Shown here one piece after another: positions 1-8,397 of a DNA stretch of 64,000 nucleotides. Position numbers and translations under genes: made by a program. Every line of letters starts with the position of its first letter. Within the stretch, counting starts at the first letter, position 1. The stretch is from Lachnospiraceae bacterium. GTDB lineage: Bacteria; Bacillota; Clostridia; Lachnospirales; Lachnospiraceae. Under the pieces are notes generated by a model that was not told the DNA's origin, did no database searches, and saw nothing but the letters and a program-made list of their open reading frames with translations. The DNA lies in assembly GCA_015057425.1 (NCBI GenBank), contig SVEL01000001.1:186001-250000 (forward strand), given 5' to 3'.

Positions 1-368
1 CCCGGAATAATTGACTTAGGCACCATTCCTACGATACTTCCGTCAAACAGTGCTATAGCTGTATTGTACACCTTTGAACCATATGCATATGGTGCTCCTA
101 CTATAACAAACACATCTTTATCCTTTGTATAAGCAGCAAGTTCATAAACCGCATCCATTGCACCATCAAGAAGTGTCTGCTGGAAAAACAAATCTCCGCA
201 TGTATAACCGGTTATACATAATTCCGGAAATACGACTACCTTTGCTCCGTTTGCAGATACTTCATCTATATATTTCTTAATTTTCTCACAGTTATATTTA
301 CAATCTGCCACCTTAATTTCAGGTGTAACAGCTGCAGTTTTTACATATCCTAAATCAAAATTATTCAT
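1..368 (-). CDS. nadE: Glutamine-dependent NAD(+) synthetase, N-terminal part (partial)
   Basis: Translating the minus strand from the ATG at 366-368 gives about 122 residues that read into the window edge, so the C-terminal part is missing. The visible part is a nitrilase-fold (CN hydrolase) glutaminase domain, with the catalytic glutamate in a VVFPELCITGYTCGD stretch and a later VGAPY segment. This layout is typical of the two-domain NAD synthetase, in which the glutaminase supplies ammonia for amidation of deamido-NAD. A ribosome binding site AGGAGGCTG lies just upstream of the ATG. The gene diverges from the HTH/ATPase gene at 568. A stand-alone carbon-nitrogen hydrolase is possible because the synthetase domain is not seen, but the CGDLFFQ segment favours NadE. 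Confidence 0.85.
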   Translation of the reverse strand, partial: MNNFDLGYVKTAAVTPEIKVADCKYNCEKIKKYIDEVSANGAKVVVFPELCITGYTCGDLFFQQTLLDGAMDAVYELAAYTKDKDVFVIVGAPYAYGSKVYNTAIALFDGSIVGMVPKSIIP

Positions 369-488
369 GGACAGCCTCCTTTAATTTATACAAAACAAAA
401 TAAGACACAATTATCTTTTATTTTAACACATTTATTAATATAGGTAAAGAAAATCGATGAAGAAAACTGTTGTCAAATTAATTATTTC

Positions 489-517
489 TTGATTTTATCA
501 GTATTTGAGAGTATTAT
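489..517 (+). promoter_or_regulatory. Putative SigA-type promoter of the HTH/ATPase gene
   Basis: TTGATT at 489-494 and TATTAT at 512-517 are separated by 17 bases and lie about 50 bases upstream of the start codon at 568. The match is by eye only. Confidence 0.4.
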
Positions 518-567
518 AGTTATAAATAGAAGTTTTATAGTTTGAAACTACAAGGGAGATTTTACAT

Positions 568-1629
568 ATGTCATTTACAAAAGAGAAGCGAAATGCGCTG
601 AAACGTCAATTATTGGAGATGATTAATAACGATGACTCTGATTTTGTCAAGAAACTTATGTTGGAACATGACATTACCATTACAAGTGTTCGCAGATATA
701 TTGCTGATTTACTGAGCAACAATGTCATTAAAACAAGTCGTGAAAAAGAGTGCGGTTACGACCTTGTATGGGAAGAAATGGAATATACCTATGACATAAG
801 TTCGGGTACTTTGGAGGAACACGAGATTTTTGCCGAAATTCTTGCGCCTCTTATAAAAGATTATTCTGATTGTGCCAAACTTATATGGCCATATGTTTTT
901 GTGGAAATTATGAACAACGCCATAGAACATTCCGGTGGCAATAAAGTCATCTGTAAGATAAGACGCAGCTATCTTTTTACTGACGTAATCATAGCCGATA
1001 ACGGACTTGGTATTTTCCAGCGAATAAAGGATTACGTTAAAAATAATAAAAATATCGAAATCAGCACAAGAGATATTATCCTTGAGTTACATAAAGGCAA
1101 ACTTACAATTGCAGAGTTTTTCCATTCTGGTGAAGGTATTTTCTTCGTTTCAAAAATGCTTGATTACTTTGCAATCTGTTCTGATAATCAGGTATTTTTC
1201 CATGGAGAAAATGAAGATAATGCCTTAAAGAGTTATCTTGAATCATACGCTGACCAGATAAGCGGATACGGTACAACCGTATGGATGGAATTATCAAACT
1301 TTTCAGAACGTCAGATGCAGGATGTTTTCGACCAGTTTTCTACAGATGATGATGGTTTTGCCAAGACAAGTATCCCTATTAAGGACATCTGCTCCGGCGG
1401 TTATCCTGTAGCACGTTCACTTGCCAGACGACTTACATTCCGTATGGAAGAGTTCAACGAAATCACTCTCGATTTTACAGATGTGCCAATGATTGGTCAG
1501 GGCTTTGCCCACGAAGTTTTTGTTGTATTTAAGAATAAATATCCCCATGTAAATATTATTCCTATAAATACCAATAACGACGTAAATAAAATGATTAATC
1601 ACGTAATCAATACTAAATATACTATTTAA
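568..1629 (+). CDS. HTH - GHKL ATPase - DUF4325 (STAS-like) signalling protein
   Basis: This 353-residue soluble protein has three parts. Residues 1-60 form a winged-helix-like region. Residues 80-215 form a GHKL (HATPase_c) domain with the N box around NNAIEHSGG (116-124), the G1 box DNGLGI (144-149) and a G2-like HSGEGI (186-191). Residues 265-345 resemble the STAS-like DUF4325 family, ending in the typical IGQGFAHEVF segment. GHKL plus STAS-like domains recall SpoIIAB/SpoIIAA partner-switching, here on one chain with a DNA-binding-like head. No transmembrane segment or histidine phosphoacceptor domain is visible, so it is not an ordinary sensor kinase. The start is supported by AAGGGAG upstream. 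The regulated target is unknown; the amidase and lgt genes follow in the same direction. Confidence 0.8.
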   Translation: MSFTKEKRNALKRQLLEMINNDDSDFVKKLMLEHDITITSVRRYIADLLSNNVIKTSREKECGYDLVWEEMEYTYDISSGTLEEHEIFAEILAPLIKDYSDCAKLIWPYVFVEIMNNAIEHSGGNKVICKIRRSYLFTDVIIADNGLGIFQRIKDYVKNNKNIEISTRDIILELHKGKLTIAEFFHSGEGIFFVSKMLDYFAICSDNQVFFHGENEDNALKSYLESYADQISGYGTTVWMELSNFSERQMQDVFDQFSTDDDGFAKTSIPIKDICSGGYPVARSLARRLTFRMEEFNEITLDFTDVPMIGQGFAHEVFVVFKNKYPHVNIIPINTNNDVNKMINHVINTKYTI

Positions 1630-1714
1630 CCCTACATTTATTTTGTCAATTTTCCTATCCGCCATTCATATAATGTTATAACGAAATTATGAATTTATAA
1701 ATGGAGGACATTAT

Positions 1715-2476
1715 ATGGCATATACTGTAGTAATTGACCCCGGTCACGGTGGTTCGGATCCCGGTGCAACATACCAGGGACGTTTAGAAAAAGATGATAA
1801 CTTAAATCTCGCATTACAGGTAGGTGAAATGCTGTCACGTGACGGTTTTGACGTTATCTATACAAGAACGGAAGATATATATGATACACCATTAGAGAAA
1901 GCTAATATAGCCAATAACTCTAATGGTGATTTTTTTATTTCATTTCACCGCAATTCCAATGTTGTTCCGAATTCTTCTTCCGGTGTTGAAACACTTGTTT
2001 TCGACAATTCAGGAGTTAAATCAGACGTTGCAAATGCAGTAAATGACAATCTTGCCGCTTTGGGCTTTAATAACCGCGGAGTAATCGAACGACCTAATCT
2101 TGTTGTTCTTAAAAGAACAAAGATGCCTGCCATACTTATAGAAACAGGCTTTATAAACAATACCAATGACAATCTTTTATTTGATTCAAGATTTAATGAA
2201 ATTGCAAATGCCATATCTTCTGCTGTTTCAGATACTTTATCTCCTAATGTAACTACGCCGGCTATTTATAAAATTCAGGTAGGTGCATTTGAACACCGTG
2301 ACAATGCGTATTCTTTGTCTGAAAGACTGGGCATCGACGGATTTCCGGCATACGTTGAGCAAAGTAATGGTCTCTACAGAGTTTATGTAGGTTCATACGA
2401 AGAGCTTAACAATGCCGTAAATACGGAAAAGGCTTTACGAAACGCAGGATATCAGACTTTTATAACCACAAATTAA
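1715..2476 (+). CDS. N-acetylmuramoyl-L-alanine amidase (Amidase_3) with C-terminal SPOR domain
   Basis: This 253-residue protein should cleave the amide bond between MurNAc and the stem peptide of peptidoglycan. The zinc ligands expected of the Amidase_3 family are present: H11 in DPGHGGSDPGA, E25, and H78 in SFHRN, with the catalytic E143 in LIETGFI. Residues about 183-253 form a SPOR domain, which binds denuded glycan strands at division septa or during sporulation. The protein begins directly with the catalytic domain and has no signal peptide, so its export route is unclear; mother-cell or forespore release, or a holin-like exit, is possible. The start has a GGAGG box 7 bases upstream. 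It is followed by lgt in the same direction. Confidence 0.9.
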   Translation: MAYTVVIDPGHGGSDPGATYQGRLEKDDNLNLALQVGEMLSRDGFDVIYTRTEDIYDTPLEKANIANNSNGDFFISFHRNSNVVPNSSSGVETLVFDNSGVKSDVANAVNDNLAALGFNNRGVIERPNLVVLKRTKMPAILIETGFINNTNDNLLFDSRFNEIANAISSAVSDTLSPNVTTPAIYKIQVGAFEHRDNAYSLSERLGIDGFPAYVEQSNGLYRVYVGSYEELNNAVNTEKALRNAGYQTFITTN

Positions 2477-2492
2477 CAATATTATTTTTCCC

Positions 2493-2521
2493 TTTACACC
2501 TATAGTTATTTTTGTTAAAAT
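2493..2521 (+). promoter_or_regulatory. Putative SigA-type promoter of lgt
   Basis: TTTACA at 2493-2498 and TAAAAT at 2516-2521 have 17-base spacing, about 40 bases upstream of the lgt start. Confidence 0.45.
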
Positions 2522-2561
2522 ATCACTTGTGTAAAAATAAAAATATACAGGAGATAAAATT

Positions 2562-3341
2562 ATGTATCCTTTTATTAATTTAGGTCCTATACAAATACCT
2601 GTCTACGGTCTTTTGGCTGTTGTAGGATTTGCATTGGCTCTATATGTTGCTACTTTCAGTTGCAAACTTTACCGTTTCCCATTGATGGATTGCGCGTTCG
2701 CTGCTATTTTCGCAGGAATCGGTATAATCGTTGGCGCAAAGGCATTATATGTAATTACTGTTCTGCCAAATCTTCCGCAGTGGATAAAAGACGGTTACTC
2801 ACTTACAGAGATTGTTATGGCTCTCTTTGCAGGCCTTGTTTTCTATGGCGGATTTATAGGTGCCCTTGTTGGTGCATTTATATATTGTAAGATGTATCAC
2901 TTACATTTTTTAGGTTTTCTAAACATAATGGTTCCGTCAATTCCGTTATTTCACAGTATCGGAAGATTAGGCTGTTTCTTTGCGGGATGTTGTTATGGTA
3001 TTGAATATCATGGATTTGGAGCCGTAAAATTCCCATACAACGAATTGGTTCCGGAATTAAGCGAAGTTTCCCGTTTTCCTGTTCAGTTGTTTGAGGCGGG
3101 TTTGAACTTCCTTTTGTTCATAGGTCTTTTCATATATTCAAGAAAGAAACGTAAACCGGGTTCATTACTTGGAATTTATTTAATCTGCTATGCAATAATC
3201 AGATTTTCACTTGAAATGCTTCGCGGAGATGTTGCCCGTGGAATTTTCTTTGGAATATCAACCTCACAGTGGATTAGTCTTTTACTGATACCCGTTGGCG
3301 TATTTTTCATCCTTCGTAAGGAAAAGGTTTCTGCTGATTAA
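2562..3341 (+). CDS. lgt: Prolipoprotein diacylglyceryl transferase
   Basis: This 259-residue polytopic membrane protein has about seven hydrophobic segments. It carries the Lgt signature around HSIGRLGCFFAGCCYG (131-146), including the essential arginine (R135). Lgt transfers diacylglycerol from phosphatidylglycerol to the lipobox cysteine of prelipoproteins in the cytoplasmic membrane, the first step of lipoprotein maturation. The length is normal for the family and the start has an AGGAGA box. It ends at a bidirectional terminator shared with the converging ABC exporter operon. Confidence 0.95.
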   Translation: MYPFINLGPIQIPVYGLLAVVGFALALYVATFSCKLYRFPLMDCAFAAIFAGIGIIVGAKALYVITVLPNLPQWIKDGYSLTEIVMALFAGLVFYGGFIGALVGAFIYCKMYHLHFLGFLNIMVPSIPLFHSIGRLGCFFAGCCYGIEYHGFGAVKFPYNELVPELSEVSRFPVQLFEAGLNFLLFIGLFIYSRKKRKPGSLLGIYLICYAIIRFSLEMLRGDVARGIFFGISTSQWISLLLIPVGVFFILRKEKVSAD

Positions 3342-3373
3342 ATTATATACAGATATGAATTTCCTATCACACA

Positions 3374-3408
3374 AAAAATGCTCTCTGCATAACGCAGGGA
3401 GCATTTTT
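3374..3408. terminator. Bidirectional intrinsic terminator between lgt and the ABC operon
   Basis: AATGCTCTCTGC pairs with GCAGGGAGCATT around a short loop. It is flanked by an A-run on the left and a T-run on the right, so it can serve both converging transcripts. Confidence 0.85.
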
Positions 3409-3419
3409 ATTGTAATCAT

Positions 3420-4967
3420 TTACTTTAATAATTCATTTAAATTTGCAAAAGCTGCATCTATATCTTCACGGCTTACAAGTACATCTGTACATCCGTCTAC
3501 CGTAACCTGATAAAATACATCATCATAAACAGTATATTGCACAAGCTGTGATTCAAACTGCTGGTCAACCAATGTATACTTGATTGTATATACCGGATCA
3601 ATCTCTTTTATAAGACTGTCATCGTATATAATCTGTCTGAAGAATGAAGTCATATATGCACTATAAAACTTAGTAATATATTCCCCTTCTTCTTTAGATA
3701 ATAACTTATCATTAAGCTCAAACGAGTTATATTTCTGAGTTCCGCCTATTTCTTCTACCGGCTTACTTTCTTCAAACATTTCAAGCTTATACGTCTTATC
3801 ATTTACAGTTATATCCATATGACCGCCTAATACATTATTGAGCGGTATATATGATGCTATTCTGTATACATAATCAAGGGCATCAAGACCAAGAAGTTCT
3901 TCTATGGTTACCTTAGGGATACAGCTTACAAGATTGGATTTTTCAACTATTTCGCCGATTGTAGTTACCGGTCTTACATAGTAAAAATCACCTGACTTAT
4001 CAAGGTCACCGATTTCCAACTTATAATTGCATAACTGCTTAGATTCTTTTCCGTCTTCATCCGTTACCTTTACGTAATAACTCATGGAATAATACTTATC
4101 TGTTCCTGTTATTCCGTACTTTTCAAGTTCTTCTTCTGTTGCATCATAATCAGCAAGCTTATAAAATGCTACTGAGGTAACTATATCTAAAGCATCCTCA
4201 ATCTTATCGTCAACTGTACCCATAAGTCTTGAGAATGGTGCTTGGAAATACCAGTATGAAGAATTGATAAAGTCGTAATCCACGCCATCTTCCTTGTATA
4301 CAAACTCAATTCTTGCGAGTCCGTTGTTAATACTAATAAATTCTAATACATCTGATGTTACACCCGGCATGGTATCCATAACCGCATATTCATAAACATC
4401 TTCTCTGTAGCATTCATAAAATGTTTCATCTACTTCGCCACCTATAAGATAAACAGCATTGTCTCCTGACTTCTTCATATAGAAACCGCCCATGGTTTCA
4501 TTGTATTCACCTGCAGTCAATTCCATCTTGGTTCCATCAGAAAGAGTAATAATAACATTAAATACATCTTTGCTGATACCATACTGCTCTACGTTTTCAG
4601 GATTTTCTATCTTTCTTCCTGCTCTCAACTTAAGTATCGGTTCAACCAGATTTGTTGCAACAGTTGACTGCGCCACCGGAAACTTATCATCTTCAGTGTA
4701 GTACCATTTTGTATCACGGAATTCAAATGCATTACTTATGGTTTCCTTCTCGTCTTCTTCACCTACAACATATGAATATTCTATACCAACAACTTCAGCT
4801 GCTTTCAGGTTTGTAACGTATATATATTCTTCCGCTGATGTCTGTTGTTCTTCTTCACTTAACTTTGTTATGATTAAAAAACCTAACATTGCTATAAGAA
4901 GGACGCCCAGCACCGCAGACAACATTATCATTTTTTTCTGTCTCTTTTTTTCGTAAGAAGTTGCCAT
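3420..4967 (-). CDS. DUF4340 domain-containing membrane-anchored protein
   Basis: This 515-residue protein has one N-terminal transmembrane helix (after the KKRQKKM basic stretch) followed by a long extracytoplasmic region rich in beta-prone and acidic segments, as in the DUF4340 family. I chose the ATG at 4967, which overlaps the stop of the upstream gene as TAATG and has GGAGAAG just upstream; an in-frame ATG 39 bases earlier lacks a comparable site. It is the last gene of an ABC-2-type operon with ATPase, permease and GldG-like genes. This four-gene set is recurrent in Clostridia and Bacteroidetes, where GldFG-like exporters are linked to surface functions. The substrate is unknown. Confidence 0.8.
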   Translation of the reverse strand: MATSYEKKRQKKMIMLSAVLGVLLIAMLGFLIITKLSEEEQQTSAEEYIYVTNLKAAEVVGIEYSYVVGEEDEKETISNAFEFRDTKWYYTEDDKFPVAQSTVATNLVEPILKLRAGRKIENPENVEQYGISKDVFNVIITLSDGTKMELTAGEYNETMGGFYMKKSGDNAVYLIGGEVDETFYECYREDVYEYAVMDTMPGVTSDVLEFISINNGLARIEFVYKEDGVDYDFINSSYWYFQAPFSRLMGTVDDKIEDALDIVTSVAFYKLADYDATEEELEKYGITGTDKYYSMSYYVKVTDEDGKESKQLCNYKLEIGDLDKSGDFYYVRPVTTIGEIVEKSNLVSCIPKVTIEELLGLDALDYVYRIASYIPLNNVLGGHMDITVNDKTYKLEMFEESKPVEEIGGTQKYNSFELNDKLLSKEEGEYITKFYSAYMTSFFRQIIYDDSLIKEIDPVYTIKYTLVDQQFESQLVQYTVYDDVFYQVTVDGCTDVLVSREDIDAAFANLNELLK

Positions 4968-6385
4968 TATTTTCTTCTTCTCCTTATCCATGTAACAAGG
5001 CCCCATGCTAAGATAATGCCAGGAATTACAAAGATTGTACCAACCATGAATACATTACTCTTCTTAGCTGTAAGAATAAGCTTGCTTAATCCTCTGAACT
5101 TAGCAGGAACTGATACTATCTGTTCTTCGTCTGTTAACCAGCACATTGAGTTTATAAGTAACTTTATATTGCCGCCGTTAACGCTTGTATCAGCATCTGC
5201 AGAAGCAATTGCATATGATGAGAAAACAATTGCTTTAGAGCCTGTCTTACTATCTGTTACTGCTGTTCCCAAAACATACTCACTTCTGTGATTCTTGCTT
5301 GGGTCAAACTGTGTATTTACGTCACCGCTTACTTTTATATATGCCTGTAATGATGTTTTTAAAAGTACGTCTACTGTTATGTTTTCAGGGATTTCATCTA
5401 TCTGAATTCTACCTGACATATTGAAAAGCACCTTATCTTCATCATCTATAAGACTCTGTGTAACTTCATGTCCTTTAATAATCGGATAAATCTGGAATGG
5501 TTTCTCGCCATCTACATAATAATCTGAATCACCTTCGATAACTGTTTCCTGTGGGAATGACATTCCATATTTTCTGAAAAGCTTACCAATGTTCTGCTTT
5601 TCGTCTGCACCCTGATAATCAAAATGCATAATATACATTAATCTGCCGCCATCGTTCATAAACTTATCAATTGCCGCAAACTCTGTATCAGAAATATCTG
5701 TTGGCGGTTCATAAAGAATTACAACATCTGCATCTTCCGGTAAATCCTTGCCTGCTTCTAATTCAATTTCAACCACATTAATATTCTGTTTTTCAATTGA
5801 TTCGATAACAGATGTACTCATATAATAACGGTCTTTGCTCATAAGAATATAAGCTGTCGGTGTATAATCAGATGTTACCTTAGCAATTGCTGCTGTAAGT
5901 AATCCTTCTATATCAACCATTTCTCTTGTATCGCCTGATGCAGTATTTACTGTGTATCTCATATCTGTTACATCTATAAATACGCTCTTTTCACCACATT
6001 TTACAAGTAAACTGCCCTGAACAACTGCCTTACCGATATTGTCAGCGATAAAACTGCTGTTAACTGAAGGGTCTATCATTTTTCTCTTAATCTTATCAGG
6101 ATTATGGGAAATATATCTTCCTACAACTGTTTCTACCGTAATATCTTCGCTACCTGTTTCAGCAATTGTATAAATTGTAACTTCCTTATCAACTGCTTTT
6201 AACATATCAATAGTTGTATCAGAAAGTGTATAGATATCTGTCGGGCTGACTGAAATCTCAGTGAATTTTGTATCTATAACTCTTACAAATATATTAACTA
6301 CAAGCACAATAGCAATAACTATAGCTGTAGCCAATATTGTATAATTTACATTCTTAGCTTTTCTGGAATTTGTTTCGTTTCGCAT
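4967..6385 (-). CDS. GldG-family ABC transporter auxiliary protein
   Basis: This 472-residue protein has an N-terminal transmembrane helix, a large extracytoplasmic ABC_transp_aux-type domain (for example VVILYEPPTDIS and GGRLMYIMHFDYQ), and a C-terminal transmembrane helix followed by WIRRRRK. This is the layout of GldG, the accessory partner of GldF-type permeases. It starts 5 bases after the permease gene and overlaps the DUF4340 gene by one base, implying translational coupling. The auxiliary domain probably binds or guides an exported substrate at the outer membrane face, but the substrate cannot be inferred. Confidence 0.85.
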   Translation of the reverse strand: MRNETNSRKAKNVNYTILATAIVIAIVLVVNIFVRVIDTKFTEISVSPTDIYTLSDTTIDMLKAVDKEVTIYTIAETGSEDITVETVVGRYISHNPDKIKRKMIDPSVNSSFIADNIGKAVVQGSLLVKCGEKSVFIDVTDMRYTVNTASGDTREMVDIEGLLTAAIAKVTSDYTPTAYILMSKDRYYMSTSVIESIEKQNINVVEIELEAGKDLPEDADVVILYEPPTDISDTEFAAIDKFMNDGGRLMYIMHFDYQGADEKQNIGKLFRKYGMSFPQETVIEGDSDYYVDGEKPFQIYPIIKGHEVTQSLIDDEDKVLFNMSGRIQIDEIPENITVDVLLKTSLQAYIKVSGDVNTQFDPSKNHRSEYVLGTAVTDSKTGSKAIVFSSYAIASADADTSVNGGNIKLLINSMCWLTDEEQIVSVPAKFRGLSKLILTAKKSNVFMVGTIFVIPGIILAWGLVTWIRRRRK

Positions 6386-6390
6386 TGCTA

Positions 6391-7269
6391 TTATCCTCTC
6401 TTTTTATTGATTGACTGCATAGTAAGATATACCGCAACTCCTATGACAGATAAATAGTAAACTACTGTAGGAATATCAAGGAAATCTCCTATGAAGTACT
6501 GTAAGTTATAATCTAATGAAAATACATATAATAAATTCTGTAAACCATTTACATAAATGTCCGGTTTAACTACAAATAATACTACTGCTATTATTATACC
6601 TACCACTGCAAGGGCAATGGCTATTTTGTTAGTATTCTTAACGCTCTTAGCTGCAAGTGCATAAATAATAGCCACAATTACAATAAGAACTATCCAGCCT
6701 GCAAGACCGGCAGCTTTTGTACTTGGCAATATCTTTGCTACATACTGTGCAATAAATGACATAAACAATACTGCAAATGTAACTACTGCTGATATTACCT
6801 GATTTTCTGTAATTGATGAAATATATACACCTATTGCAAAATATGCAAGTCCCATAAGCCAGAAGCCTAAAAGTGCTACATATGAGTTTGCCATAGGTAC
6901 TTCACCGTACTGCTGAAGTACTAAAGGATATACAGCTATTACCAACATAGGAATTGTATATACTGTAGAAACTGCAAGGAACTTTCCCCATACTATATCA
7001 CTTACCTTTATAGGTGCTGTGAATAAAATCTGATCTGTCTTTGTTGCTCTCTCATCTGCAAATATTTTCATAGTGAGCATAGGTACGAGAATCATAAAAA
7101 TTATAGGTATGTATGGTGTGTTAAATGCATATCCGATAAACGGGCTTGCATTTTTAATGTTGGTCATATAAACACAAAAGCTTACAATCGCAAGTAAAAA
7201 TGCTACAAATGCATAACCAAACATAGATATAAAATATGATTTCATCTCTTTTTTATAAACTGCTAACAT
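6391..7269 (-). CDS. ABC-2 type transporter permease (GldF-like)
   Basis: This 292-residue integral membrane protein has about six transmembrane segments and starts MLAVYKKEMKSYFISMFGY, a typical ABC-2 permease opening. The DERATKTDQILFTAPI stretch is the cytoplasmic coupling region characteristic of ABC-2/GldF permeases. It is encoded between the ATPase and the GldG-like protein, so it should form the channel of the exporter. The gap to the ATPase gene is 44 bases and to the next gene 5 bases. Confidence 0.85.
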   Translation of the reverse strand: MLAVYKKEMKSYFISMFGYAFVAFLLAIVSFCVYMTNIKNASPFIGYAFNTPYIPIIFMILVPMLTMKIFADERATKTDQILFTAPIKVSDIVWGKFLAVSTVYTIPMLVIAVYPLVLQQYGEVPMANSYVALLGFWLMGLAYFAIGVYISSITENQVISAVVTFAVLFMSFIAQYVAKILPSTKAAGLAGWIVLIVIVAIIYALAAKSVKNTNKIAIALAVVGIIIAVVLFVVKPDIYVNGLQNLLYVFSLDYNLQYFIGDFLDIPTVVYYLSVIGVAVYLTMQSINKKRG

Positions 7270-7313
7270 CGCTTAACCTCCAAGTTCATATAAAATAAAC
7301 CAAATCATTGTTT

Positions 7314-8282
7314 TTATTTTTTCTTATCTGTCTGTCTCTTATCTGTCTGGCGTCCCTCAGTAACTTTGATAAATACATCTTCAAGTGACATATTTGAATC
7401 AGCCATTTTAATGATAGGACACTTTGATGCGGCAAAAGTATAGAAAAGATTCTCTCTGATATCTACACTCATGTCTGTGGACACTGTAACATCTACACAT
7501 TCGATTTCTGTAGAACTGTGAATCTCAAACTTCTTTACTTCATTCATCTTTGAAAGGATTGCCTTTACTCTGTAATCAGGTGCCTTTACAGTTATATCAA
7601 CATTGTTGCTTCCTGTTACGTGCTGACCAAGGTTGCTTGTCGTATCCTGTGCCACAAGCTGGCCGTGAGCAATAATAAGAACTTCGTCACATACTGCACT
7701 AACTTCCTGCATAATATGTGTACTTAAGATAACTGTATGTTTCTGGCCTAATTTCTTGATTACATCTCTGATTTCTATAATCTGCTTAGGGTCAAGACCT
7801 ACTGTAGGCTCGTCAAGGATAATGATTTCAGGATATCCCAAAATAGCCTGTGCAAGACCAACTCTCTGCTTATAACCTTTTGAAAGATTTCTTATAAGTC
7901 TGTCATATACATCAACAATTCCTGTCATCTTTGCAACATCTTCAAACATCTTTGGACGTTCGCTTCTTGGAATTTTCTTTAAATCTGCTGCAAATTCAAG
8001 ATATTCTCTTGGAGTCATATCAAGATAAAGTGGTGGGATTTCAGGAAGATATCCTATACACTTTTTTGCTTCCTCCGGTTCTTCAAAAATATCATGTCCA
8101 TTAATAATAACCTGTCCATCAGTAGCTGCAAGATAACCAGTAATAATATTCATGGTTGTTGACTTACCTGCACCATTTGGTCCCAGGAATCCGTATATCT
8201 TGCCTTTTTCTATGTTAAAGCTAAGATTGTTTACGGCAACATGATTTCCGTATTTTTTAACAAGATTTTTTACTTCAATCAA
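7314..8282 (-). CDS. ABC transporter ATP-binding protein of the GldF/GldG-type exporter
   Basis: This 322-residue ATPase has Walker A GPNGAGKST, signature motif LSKGYKQRVG, Walker B IIILDEPTVGLDP and the switch histidine in LSTHIM. The C-terminal 80 residues are an extension common in ABC-2 ATPases. The start is best placed at a TTG codon (8280-8282), which has AAGGAGG 8 bases upstream and gives MIEVKNLVKKYG; a longer ATG-initiated frame 36 bases upstream lacks a ribosome binding site. The C-terminus contains a short direct repeat RQTDKRQTDKKK. It is the first gene of the four-gene exporter operon. Confidence 0.9.
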   Translation of the reverse strand: MIEVKNLVKKYGNHVAVNNLSFNIEKGKIYGFLGPNGAGKSTTMNIITGYLAATDGQVIINGHDIFEEPEEAKKCIGYLPEIPPLYLDMTPREYLEFAADLKKIPRSERPKMFEDVAKMTGIVDVYDRLIRNLSKGYKQRVGLAQAILGYPEIIILDEPTVGLDPKQIIEIRDVIKKLGQKHTVILSTHIMQEVSAVCDEVLIIAHGQLVAQDTTSNLGQHVTGSNNVDITVKAPDYRVKAILSKMNEVKKFEIHSSTEIECVDVTVSTDMSVDIRENLFYTFAASKCPIIKMADSNMSLEDVFIKVTEGRQTDKRQTDKKK

Positions 8283-8397
8283 CGGTATTACCTCCTTAGT
8301 TTTGTATACAAATTTCAACCATTTCCCATTCTATCATAAAAAACATTAAAATCCTACTTTTTTCGTAAAAATTTATCTGAATATTGTGTGAATTTAT

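Noticed and set aside
1643-1674. TTGTCA and TATAAT upstream of the amidase as a promoter
   Set aside because: The spacing is 20 bases, too long for a SigA promoter without further support, so I do not list it.
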